Source: an uncultured Eubacteriales bacterium (lineage in GTDB: Bacteria; Bacillota; Clostridia; Oscillospirales; Acutalibacteraceae). From it: a stretch of 6,891 bases of DNA. Where the stretch lies: positions 1 through 6,891 of the forward strand of contig CAKUYF010000051.1 in the NCBI GenBank assembly GCA_934702115.1. The letters are read 5' to 3'. Under the pieces are notes generated by a model, which saw only the letters and a program-made list of their open reading frames with translations, had not been told where the DNA came from and did no database searches. A program made the translations under genes and the position numbers. Positions 1-5,801 of this stretch are shown piece by piece (positions within the stretch are counted from its first letter, which is position 1; every line of letters starts with the position of its first letter).

Positions 1-444
1 AGGAGTATTACGATATGAGCTGAGTATTTTTGATATAATCAGGGTGTTATCATCTGTCGAAGAAGATATTTGAAAATCATTTCTTATACTTTTTAAAACT
101 CCATATTTCCTTATTATTTTTTCGCAAAAAGAATGGATAGTAGAGGCTTCAAATAGATTGTACATTTCTATTTGTTTTCTTATTTTTGGATTACTGGAAT
201 TTTGCCATCTTTCGTACAGTTGGAATAAAATTCGATCTTTTAGCTCATTTGCTGCTTTGTTAGTAAATGTTATAACTATAAAGTCTTCTAGGGTAATATT
301 TGAATCGCTACTTATAATATCAAGAATTTTTTCTACTAAAACATAAGTTTTGCCTGTGCCTGCTCCAGCTCTAAGATACATAGGGAATCTTCTATCTTTA
401 ATAATGCTTTCTTGCTGCATATTAAAATCAAATTTATCGTTCAT
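1..444 (-). CDS. UvrD/RecB/AddA-like superfamily 1 DNA helicase, N-terminal part (runs off the window)
   Basis: This frame is open for 148 codons from the ATG at 444-442 to base 1, so only the N-terminus is visible. It shows the opening motifs of a UvrD-like ATP-dependent 3'-5' DNA helicase: a Q-motif-like stretch (FNMQQESII, residues 7-15), a Walker A P-loop AGAGTGKT (26-33) with catalytic K32, motif Ia ITFTNKAANELKDRI (58-72), and the TIHSFC motif (102-107). These bind ATP and single-stranded DNA in known family members. The start codon overlaps the stop of the upstream AddB-like gene as ATGA, so the two are translationally coupled, like the addB-addA gene pair. The sequence resembles RecB/UvrD more loosely than canonical Firmicutes AddA, whose P-loop region usually reads AAAGSGKT. 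I therefore call it AddA-like without a symbol. Whether a C-terminal nuclease domain follows cannot be seen. An accessory repair or defence helicase is the main alternative to housekeeping AddA. Confidence 0.9.
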   Translation of the reverse strand, partial: MNDKFDFNMQQESIIKDRRFPMYLRAGAGTGKTYVLVEKILDIISSDSNITLEDFIVITFTNKAANELKDRILFQLYERWQNSSNPKIRKQIEMYNLFEASTIHSFCEKIIRKYGVLKSIRNDFQISSSTDDNTLIISKILSSYRNTP

Positions 445-2741
445 ATTTTAATAAACCTCGCTTTGCAAGTTTCTCCTAGTTTACAATAGGCACAAAATTT
501 ACTTGGCATAGCTCTGGGAACTGAAAACTTATATTCTTCTATTTTTCTTACAAGATCATCTGTTCTTTTTATTCCATCTCCGGCAAACTTTATACTATCA
601 AATTGAATGTTTATTTTATTTATAATTTTCATCACTAGATTTATTCTGTCACAATTAGGATTGTTTTTACTAAGAGCCCCTATGATATCACTATAGTGCG
701 TGGGTGGTTCTTTTTTGTCTCCTAAGGTTTTAAGTACTAAAAATTCAATATACAAATTATTCTGAGAAATGTAGCTAGAATTATCATCTGCATTTGTAAT
801 CTTTAAATCAAAATTAAGTGTTAATTCGTAATTATAGCTATTATGTAGTTTTTCCTTGTGTGGGAATGATACTTTAAAATAAAACGAAGGTTTTACTTTC
901 TTATTAGCACTGGAATTTTGTGCTGCCTTTTTTACAAATCTTTCTATTGTATTTTTTATAAGTCCCTCTAATTTTTCAAGAGTCACCTTTCTTATGTCTT
1001 TCAGTTCGTACTCAGTAAAAATATTGAAGATGGGAAGATATTCGGCATAAATTTTTTCAAATAATGATAAACAAATATGTCGTGCTTCATCACTTTCCGA
1101 ATAATATAATTTATTGTTTTTCTCGCTATAATTTACAAATTTATTTAATGTACCACAAAATAATACTGCTATGAAATAAAAGTGCATTTGATGTTTTGTA
1201 TAATAAAATAACTCTTTGGATTCTCTTTGATGATAATAAAGCCTAGGACAGAGTTGAAATGTTGCCAATTCTTCAAGAGTATAATTGGGTTTGCTTTTTA
1301 GTGTTTTATTAGGGATTCTGGATTTACTAAAATTTAAATTAGACGTTGTTTCTCTATGAATTGTATTTTCAAATTTATTATCTATTCCAAAAGCTAGACA
1401 TATATCTCTTATATAAATGGATGGAGATTTACTTTTATTATCTTCTTTATCTGTTGTGGTAATTATCAGTTCTTCTTCGGTGTAATCCAGTACATTCTTA
1501 AAAAGATATTGTTCAAATAAGCAGTGTAAATTTTCCCCTAGAAGGTCAGAAGGCTTTTTACATATACCATACTTTTTGGATGTCAAAATGTTTAGTACCT
1601 CTTTGCTGTTAAAGGGGAAGTCTTTTATATATTTTCTTGGATAGTTATCCATTTCATTCATAGGGAAAAAGCAAGTTTTGAATTTTTTCATATTTTCTAA
1701 AGTAACAACATTTAGAATCAAATTACTTTTACTTTTAAGTTCTATATCTTTTTCAATATCGTTTATAATGTTACGAATACTTTTGGCAAAATACTTGGTG
1801 CTTACACTCTTAATAATAGGACTATCTATTTTGTTTATAGCATCTAAAAGAAGTGATATTATTAACTTTTCTGTTTGTTCATCTTCGTATGTTTTCACTT
1901 TGGTATTTTCCAGTAGTGAGTTTTCTAGGGCATTGATATGATCTTTTATTCCTCCAGAAATTCCTTCTAGCTTCTTGATTAACGAACTAAGTAACATAAG
2001 AAGGTCTTTTATAAAATTCAGTGATTCTGTGTTTATTTTTCTTAAAGGATGGTATTTTAGAAGTTGATCGGTACAAGATTTACTTTTAAAGGATATAAGT
2101 GTATTTATAATTTTTATCCAAGATGAGATAGAAGTATTGTCTTTGAAAAACATTTCAATACACCTGAAAGCTTCTAAGTACTGATCCCATTTAACTCCAT
2201 CATTAACATTATGTTGCCAGTTAGAACTTAAAATATTTTTGAATCTATTAATATTTATTCCCTTTAAAATTATGGAATATATTTCCAATATGTATTGAAC
2301 TGTAGGATATGAAGCCAAGGGTCTGAAAAAATTTCTTCCTAATTTTATTCTCTCAAAGGCTTCTTCAAAAAGCAAAGATTTTTCTTTATATGTTAGGCAC
2401 TCACCGTTTTGAAATTTTATTTGAAGAGATAAAAAGTCGTTTTTTCTATAGTACACTCTTTTAAAATTTGGGATAATTTTATCTTTAAGTTTTATACTAT
2501 CAACATATTTTTCTCCCTTAAAAATAAATACACCTGTTTCTTTTAAAATGGAATCTACTCTTTCTTCATATCCATCCTTTGTAACTATAAGGGCAATATC
2601 ATTGGATAGATATTCTTTTATCTTATTTTCGTCATTTTTGCAACACTTTTCGATTTTGGAACTTATTTCTTGCACTATGAACTGCCATTCAAGTTCTCGA
2701 TTAAAGAAAGGAGGAATAATTTTAATAGTTTCGTCCTTCAC
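441..2741 (-). pseudogene. AddB-like inactivated helicase / PD-(D/E)XK Fe-S nuclease-family protein, probably 5'-truncated
   Basis: A 766-residue intact frame starting at a GTG (2741-2739). Residues about 1-75 resemble the middle of AddB/UvrD proteins (NRELEWQFI at 14-22, NDIALIVTKDGYEERVD at 47-63). Residues 341-385 look like a degenerate helicase motif V region. The C-terminus (about 485-766) is the AddB/Cas4-type nuclease fold with the four iron-sulfur cysteines: C498 (FQLCPR), C750, C753 and C759 (C-x2-C-x5-C, the spacing I recall for AddB). In AddAB this subunit partners the helicase for double-strand break processing. Catalytic motifs look decayed: the motif I His appears to be N533, and the final D-x-K motif reads VLK (669-671), though D645 may remain. 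The first 300-400 residues expected of AddB are missing. The frame stays open 33 codons upstream of the GTG to a TAG at 2841-2843 with no ATG/GTG/TTG, and no Shine-Dalgarno precedes the GTG. The gene was probably cut by the rearrangement at about 2843. Alternatively it is a short, genuinely non-nucleolytic variant. The family call is firm, the pseudogene status moderate. Confidence 0.7.
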
Positions 2742-2818
2742 ATGATTATTTTTTTCGATTATAGACTTTATTCCAAATATATCTGGGTATTTGCTTTTAA
2801 ACAGACTAATTGATGTGA

Positions 2819-2846
2819 GCTCTACGTCTTTGGATATCTTCTACTA
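2819..2846. other. Junction between the AddB-like gene and phage tail sequence
   Basis: Left of this stretch, minus-strand coding of the AddB-like protein is open to the TAG at 2843-2841. Right of it, plus-strand sequence reads as a phage tail protein (TSTSWGNITGN from about 2846), in a frame that opens only after the TGA at 2816-2818. Two unrelated partial genes thus meet head to head with no intergenic region and no start codon for either. This is best explained by a deletion, recombination or excision scar. I see no convincing att core repeat or IS end here, so the mechanism is unknown. Confidence 0.6.
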
Positions 2847-3283
2847 CTTCAACTTCATGGGGTAATATAACAGGAAATATTTCAGACCAAAAAGACCTTA
2901 CAGGAAAGTTGGATTCTAAAATAGACAAAATAGAGGGAAAAGGTCTTTCTTCAAATGATTTTACTAATGAAATGCAAAATAAATTAATGTAAATAAAAGT
3001 TATTTAATCAGTGTAGATAAGGTATGGTCTAACTTTTCGGAAAACATATATATGCAGGTAATTTCTGTAAATGGAATTAAAGAAAAGGATATCGCTATGG
3101 TTTGTATAGAGCTAAGTGATGATAAAGTTTTGGCCGATAAGGAACTTGCAGTTTGGAATAGACTTACTAAAGTAGTGATAAATAATGGAAGCATTACAGC
3201 TTACTCTTAGCGAAGGAGATTCTGTTCAGATAATGATTAAAAACGGAGACTTTAATAACAAATTCATTGACGATAAAATATAG
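2844..3283 (+). pseudogene. Decayed phage tail fibre / minor tail protein gene, three frame pieces
   Basis: Three consecutive open pieces in different frames read as one degraded phage structural protein. Piece 1 (to TAA at 2990-2992) contains WGNITGNISDQKDL and DKIEGKGLSSNDFT. This is like the low-complexity linker repeats common in Firmicutes phage tail fibres ('GKGLSTNDFT...'). Piece 2 (about 2983 to TAG at 3208-3210) contains VWSNFSENIYMQVISVNGI, IELSDD and NNGSITAYS. This matches the small C-terminal domain of tail proteins whose usual pattern is 'PYTQTVSVSGI...DGSITAY'. Piece 3 (about 3185 to TAG at 3281-3283) continues with LSEGDSVQIMIKNGDF, the expected end of the same domain after a frame change at about 3200-3207. 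The 5' end is missing at the junction near 2843, and no start codon with a ribosome binding site is visible. A short ORF beginning at ATG 3052 has no Shine-Dalgarno. Fibre genes usually lie downstream of the tail genes seen here, so its position upstream is unusual. I infer a non-functional remnant. Confidence 0.7.
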
Positions 3284-3381
3284 AATACATTCAACAATAA
3301 TCCCTCAATATCATAAATTCAGTTAAAGTGTAAGTATGTTATATTTATGGCAAAAGAATTTGGGAAGCTAATATAGTATCA
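3284..3381 (+). other. Short non-coding gap, possibly holding the split-off 5' end of the next tail gene
   Basis: There is no gene with a start and ribosome binding site here. One frame (3284-3313) reads NTFNNNPSIS, then a TAA stop, then IQLK. This resembles the N-terminal 'NP.I..I.L' opening I recall for Firmicutes phage tail proteins of the FN3/LamG type, the kind encoded at 4003-4809. It may be that gene's detached beginning. The stretch is too short and AT-rich to be sure, and chance is a real alternative. Confidence 0.25.
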
Positions 3382-3410
3382 TTGACGTACGTTAAAACGT
3401 ATGATATAAT
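3382..3410 (+). promoter_or_regulatory. Sigma-A-type promoter of the toxin-antitoxin operon
   Basis: The -35 box is TTGACG (3382-3387, one mismatch to consensus) and the -10 box is a perfect TATAAT (3405-3410), separated by the optimal 17 bp. Transcription should begin near 3416-3418, leaving a leader of roughly a dozen bases before the antitoxin ATG at 3429. This is the strongest promoter-like sequence I see in the window. It gives the cassette expression independent of its neighbours. Confidence 0.88.
3388..3401. promoter_or_regulatory. Inverted repeat in the promoter spacer, probable antitoxin operator
   Basis: TACGTT-AA-AACGTA is a perfect 6-bp inverted repeat with a 2-bp centre, lying wholly between the -35 and -10 boxes. 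YefM/Phd antitoxins are known to bind short palindromes overlapping their own promoters and, with the toxin, to repress them. A dimer bound here would block RNA polymerase. Binding by this antitoxin is inferred from position and family only. Confidence 0.65.
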
Positions 3411-3417
3411 AATTGTG

Positions 3418-3423
3418 AGGTGA
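3418..3423 (+). promoter_or_regulatory. Ribosome binding site of the antitoxin gene
   Basis: AGGTGA lies 5 bases before the ATG at 3429 and fixes that start. It is clearly better than the signal before the toxin's TTG, in line with the need for excess antitoxin. Confidence 0.75.
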
Positions 3424-3428
3424 TTTAA

Positions 3429-3677
3429 ATGTACAATACGAATATAACTAACGCTAGAGCTAACTTATACAATTTAGTAAATATGGCGATTGACAACAAT
3501 GAAATAATAAATATTAACACAAAAAACGGAAATGCCGTATTAATAAGTGAGGATGATTATAATTCTTTAATTGAAACACTTTATTTGTCTGCGGACCCTG
3601 AGTATAAAAAAACACTCATTGAAGGGAAAAACGAAAAAATCGAAGATTGTATTGACGAGGATGAGCTAAATTGGTAG
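3429..3677 (+). CDS. YefM/Phd-family antitoxin of a type II toxin-antitoxin system
   Basis: This 82-residue protein neutralises the ribosome-dependent mRNA-cleaving toxin encoded just downstream and, by family precedent, represses its own promoter. The N-terminal DNA-binding and dimerisation domain (1-51) carries the signatures TNITNARANLYNLV (4-17) and KNGNAVLISEDDYNSLIETLYL (as two parts, 32-41 and 42-53), which are very close to classic YefM. The acidic C-terminal tail (about 54-82, ending DEDELNW) is the usual disordered toxin-wrapping segment. Length is typical for the family (about 80-90). The ATG is supported by AGGTGA at 3418-3423. A near-consensus promoter with an internal palindrome lies directly upstream, and the stop overlaps the toxin start by 7 bases. 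The cassette sits in phage tail sequence, so a role in prophage or phage maintenance, or in excluding other phages, is possible but not shown. Confidence 0.95.
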   Translation: MYNTNITNARANLYNLVNMAIDNNEIININTKNGNAVLISEDDYNSLIETLYLSADPEYKKTLIEGKNEKIEDCIDEDELNW

Positions 3678-3937
3678 AATTTAAAATAAAATTTTTTAAG
3701 CAGGCATTTAAGGATGTGGAAAATCTTAAAGCATCCAAGCTTGATGGTAAAGCTAAAAAACTGTTGGAAATTATAAAACATAATCCATTTCAAAATCCTC
3801 CGCCATATGAAAAATTGATAGGGGATTTAAAAGGTTTATATTCACGCCGAATAAATATACAGCATCGTATTGTTTATCAGGTACTTGAGGATGAAAAAAT
3901 AGTGAAAATAATCAGTATGTGGAAACATTACGAATAA
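3671..3937 (+). CDS. YoeB/Txe-family toxin (RelE/ParE superfamily mRNA interferase)
   Basis: An 88-residue toxin, expected to cleave mRNA in the ribosomal A site near start codons when free of its antitoxin. It aligns with E. coli YoeB through NPF (38-40), YEKLIGDLKGLYSRRI (46-61), HRIVYQV (65-71) and the C-terminal HY (86-87). By that alignment the known catalytic residues are all present: E47 (YoeB E46), R66 (R65), H86 (H83) and Y87 (Y84), with one extra Glu at the very end. It therefore looks active rather than decayed. The only possible start is TTG at 3671 (in-frame TGA at 3662-3664), overlapping the antitoxin stop by 7 bases. A modest GAGG lies at 3657-3660. The weak start and the overlap imply translation coupled to, and lower than, the antitoxin. 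An intrinsic terminator follows 6 bases after the stop. Confidence 0.94.
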   Translation: MVEFKIKFFKQAFKDVENLKASKLDGKAKKLLEIIKHNPFQNPPPYEKLIGDLKGLYSRRINIQHRIVYQVLEDEKIVKIISMWKHYE

Positions 3938-3943
3938 ACTGAT

Positions 3944-3965
3944 TGCACCGAAAGGTGCATTTTTT
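3944..3965 (+). terminator. Intrinsic terminator of the toxin-antitoxin operon
   Basis: TGCACC (3944-3949), a GAAA tetraloop (3950-3953) and GGTGCA (3954-3959) form a perfect 6-bp stem, followed by six T residues (3960-3965) and further T-rich sequence. It ends the TA transcript 6 bases after the toxin stop. It also stands between any upstream promoter and the tail genes that begin at 4003. Confidence 0.88.
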
Positions 3966-4002
3966 ATTTATACAAAAAATTAAATACGTTTTTTGAAGAG
4001 AG

Positions 4003-4809
4003 ATGATTAGTATTTCCATATTGTTGCAGTATAAAGATAGGGATTATGAGTTTAAAAATTTAGAAAGTGACACGATAATAGAAAATGAAGGTTGCGAATT
4101 TAAAGGGATATATACAGAAGGCAAAGTTTTATCATACAGATACAATGTATATGATAAATATAAAAATTTGATTTTATCTACTCCTGATATTAAAGACGAT
4201 TCTCTTGAATACAGGTTTTCTAACTTAGAGAACAAGAAAACATATTACATAGAACTTATTTGCTTTTTAGAGTCAGGAAAGAGTATTTCAACTGATAAAA
4301 TAAAGTTTCATTTTTACGTTGATTACAACAGCAAAAAGCCTTACAAAGCTCTTATTTTGGAAAACAATCTAAGTGATGGGATAGTAGAGGCTAAAGCAAG
4401 ACTTATTGAAATAACTGGAGAGGGCAAAAATTATGAGTTTACAAATGATAATGGAATCAAAGTAAATGAGGATGGATTTATTTCGTTTACTGATTTTTAT
4501 AACTTAATAAATAAGAATTTCACTTTAAAAATTTGGCTTGATGCTTCTGTTGAAGACAATTTAGTTATTACAAAGATATATAACGATTGTTCACCTGATG
4601 AGCGAATTGAAATTAAGTATAGAAACAAAAGATTTTATGCTTTTAAATATTCATGCGGTGTAGTTTCGAGTTATATAAGCATGGGAAATGAAATTGATTT
4701 TGACAATTTCCTAAAAGGGCAAGAGGAGGTGTTTTTACTTCTCAAATCTCAAAGTGATATGCTTGACCTTTATGCTGAAGTTTATAAGAAAGAAGTGGGT
4801 GTAGTATGA
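4003..4809 (+). CDS. Phage tail protein with FN3-like and LamG/concanavalin-like domains, possibly lacking its native N-terminus
   Basis: A 268-residue structural protein by resemblance to Firmicutes phage tail proteins. Residues about 39-108 look like a fibronectin type III-like beta-sandwich (LSYRYNVYD, then LENKKTYYIEL). Residues about 115-265 look like a LamG/concanavalin-type jelly roll (FTLKIWLDAS at 173-182, then ERIEIKYRNKRFYAF). Such domains decorate tail tips or fibres and often bind polysaccharide. No signal peptide or membrane segment is seen. The ATG at 4003 is the first start after an in-frame TGA (3994-3996). The nearest purine-rich sequence (GAAGAG, 3995-4000) is only 2 bases away, a poor ribosome binding site. 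The protein also begins abruptly with ISISILLQY, which resembles an internal strand. Together with the TA cassette just upstream, this suggests that the original 5' end was cut off by the insertion. The gene overlaps the next by ATGA. The phage tail call is moderately firm; the domain names are pattern-based. Confidence 0.65.
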   Translation: MISISILLQYKDRDYEFKNLESDTIIENEGCEFKGIYTEGKVLSYRYNVYDKYKNLILSTPDIKDDSLEYRFSNLENKKTYYIELICFLESGKSISTDKIKFHFYVDYNSKKPYKALILENNLSDGIVEAKARLIEITGEGKNYEFTNDNGIKVNEDGFISFTDFYNLINKNFTLKIWLDASVEDNLVITKIYNDCSPDERIEIKYRNKRFYAFKYSCGVVSSYISMGNEIDFDNFLKGQEEVFLLLKSQSDMLDLYAEVYKKEVGVV

Positions 4810-5789
4810 TATTAGGTTTTGATTTTTGGGGAGAACCATATTCTACTGTTTTTTTTACTCGAAATCCTCTTAATAAACCTAACAAAGTAGAGCTTGCCAA
4901 TGCTTCGTTTAATGAATTAAATTTATCCAATGAATTGATAAATCCAACTTCTATACCTTCTTATAGCCATGTTCATACAGAGTGGAGCGATGAAAATATA
5001 TTTTTAGCAGAGTTTAAGGGAGATTTATCTGCAGGGAATGTGAAAGTAAAAGATAAATCTGTAACTCACATAAAGCTTTTAAAGAGAAAATCAGAAAATG
5101 AAATGTGGGAAGTTTACAAAATTGTAGATTTTAATCCCAAGGAGATATTTTACGATTTATCCGATAAATTTGTTGAAGCTGAAGAAACATATCAATATAA
5201 GATTATTCCCATGAATACTGAAGATGATTTGCATAATATTACGCCTGATATGGAAGCAAGTTTTACAGATGGAGTTAATTTGAATCCACAAAGTTTTTAT
5301 GTTTCTTACGATTATGCTCATATTTTCGACAAGGAAAATGACTATAGCTTTATATACAATCTTGAATTAGCCGCACTATCACATCACATTGGCTCAAATA
5401 CGGTTGAAACTTTAGGGAATAGGTATCCATATATTGTGTATCAGGGCAATCTTGATTATGTAACCGGCTCGCTAAAATGTATATTAGTGGCAGATAACAT
5501 GGATGGTATAAATAAAAAGAAAGAAAAGGAACTTAGGCAAAAAGTAGAAAAATTTTTATGTGATAAAAAACCGAAAGGTTTCAGAAATTCAGATGGAAGA
5601 TATATGGCAATAAGTATTTTAGGTACTCCTCAGTTTACACCGAATAATAATCTCATAGGTTTATATGAAGTAAGTTTTGAGTACATAGAAATAGGAAAAC
5701 TTTCAGATATGAAGTCACTTGTAGAGTTTAATCTTATAGATGATTATAGGCTGTATAACTCTGATTATATCGAAAAGGCACGTAATTAA
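4806..5789 (+). CDS. Phage tail protein with an FN3-like segment (327 aa)
   Basis: Probably a minor tail or baseplate protein of a Firmicutes siphophage-like element. The middle (about residues 57-157) has the pattern I associate with such proteins: a WSDENIFLAEF strand, GDLSAGN, then HIKLLKRKSENEMWEVY, then EETYQYKIIPM. This resembles an FN3-type beta-sandwich. The C-terminal half (about 160-327) contains NRYPYIVYQGNLDYVTGS and looks like a separate structural domain. I do not recognise catalytic motifs, a signal peptide or a membrane helix. The ATG overlaps the TGA of the preceding gene (ATGA at 4806-4809), implying translational coupling. The stop is immediately followed by a perfect AAGGAGG for the next gene. 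The compact spacing marks these three genes as one morphogenesis operon. Exact role (hub, spacer or tip component) is not resolved. Confidence 0.7.
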   Translation: MILGFDFWGEPYSTVFFTRNPLNKPNKVELANASFNELNLSNELINPTSIPSYSHVHTEWSDENIFLAEFKGDLSAGNVKVKDKSVTHIKLLKRKSENEMWEVYKIVDFNPKEIFYDLSDKFVEAEETYQYKIIPMNTEDDLHNITPDMEASFTDGVNLNPQSFYVSYDYAHIFDKENDYSFIYNLELAALSHHIGSNTVETLGNRYPYIVYQGNLDYVTGSLKCILVADNMDGINKKKEKELRQKVEKFLCDKKPKGFRNSDGRYMAISILGTPQFTPNNNLIGLYEVSFEYIEIGKLSDMKSLVEFNLIDDYRLYNSDYIEKARN

Positions 5790-5794
5790 GGAGG
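5788..5794 (+). promoter_or_regulatory. Consensus ribosome binding site that fixes a TTG start
   Basis: AAGGAGG overlaps the preceding TAA stop and lies 7 bases before TTG at 5802-5804. It selects that TTG as the start of the next tail gene. The in-frame TAA at 5787-5789 leaves no upstream alternative. Confidence 0.85.
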
Positions 5795-5801
5795 TTTTAG
5801 A

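Noticed and set aside
158..346. Small plus-strand ORF opposite the helicase gene
   Set aside because: It lies wholly within the helicase N-terminus, where conserved motifs read clearly on the minus strand. There is no independent coding evidence.
1678..1941. Plus-strand hydrophobic ORF opposite the AddB-like gene
   Set aside because: It is the antisense shadow of a well-supported minus-strand coding region. It has no ribosome binding site or recognisable domain, and its hydrophobicity is the expected complement of an AT-rich Lys/Glu/Asn-rich frame.
2819..2846. Prophage attachment site at the junction
   Set aside because: I see no integrase gene, tRNA end or matching repeat in the window to support an att core. 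The join could equally be a deletion scar.
3000..3194. Minus-strand ORF in the decayed tail region
   Set aside because: The plus strand here carries recognisable tail-protein patterns (YMQVISVNGI, NNGSITAYS). The minus-strand reading shows no family signal or ribosome binding site.
3347..3376. Nine-codon ORF MAKEFGKLI before the TA promoter
   Set aside because: It has no ribosome binding site, is too short, and no promoter precedes it. It is probably chance.
3343..3985. Possible direct repeat flanking the TA cassette (TATTTAT near 3343 and near 3965)
   Set aside because: Beyond a 7-base match the similarity is only an imperfect A-rich run, which is expected by chance at this base composition. 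It is not enough to claim a target duplication.
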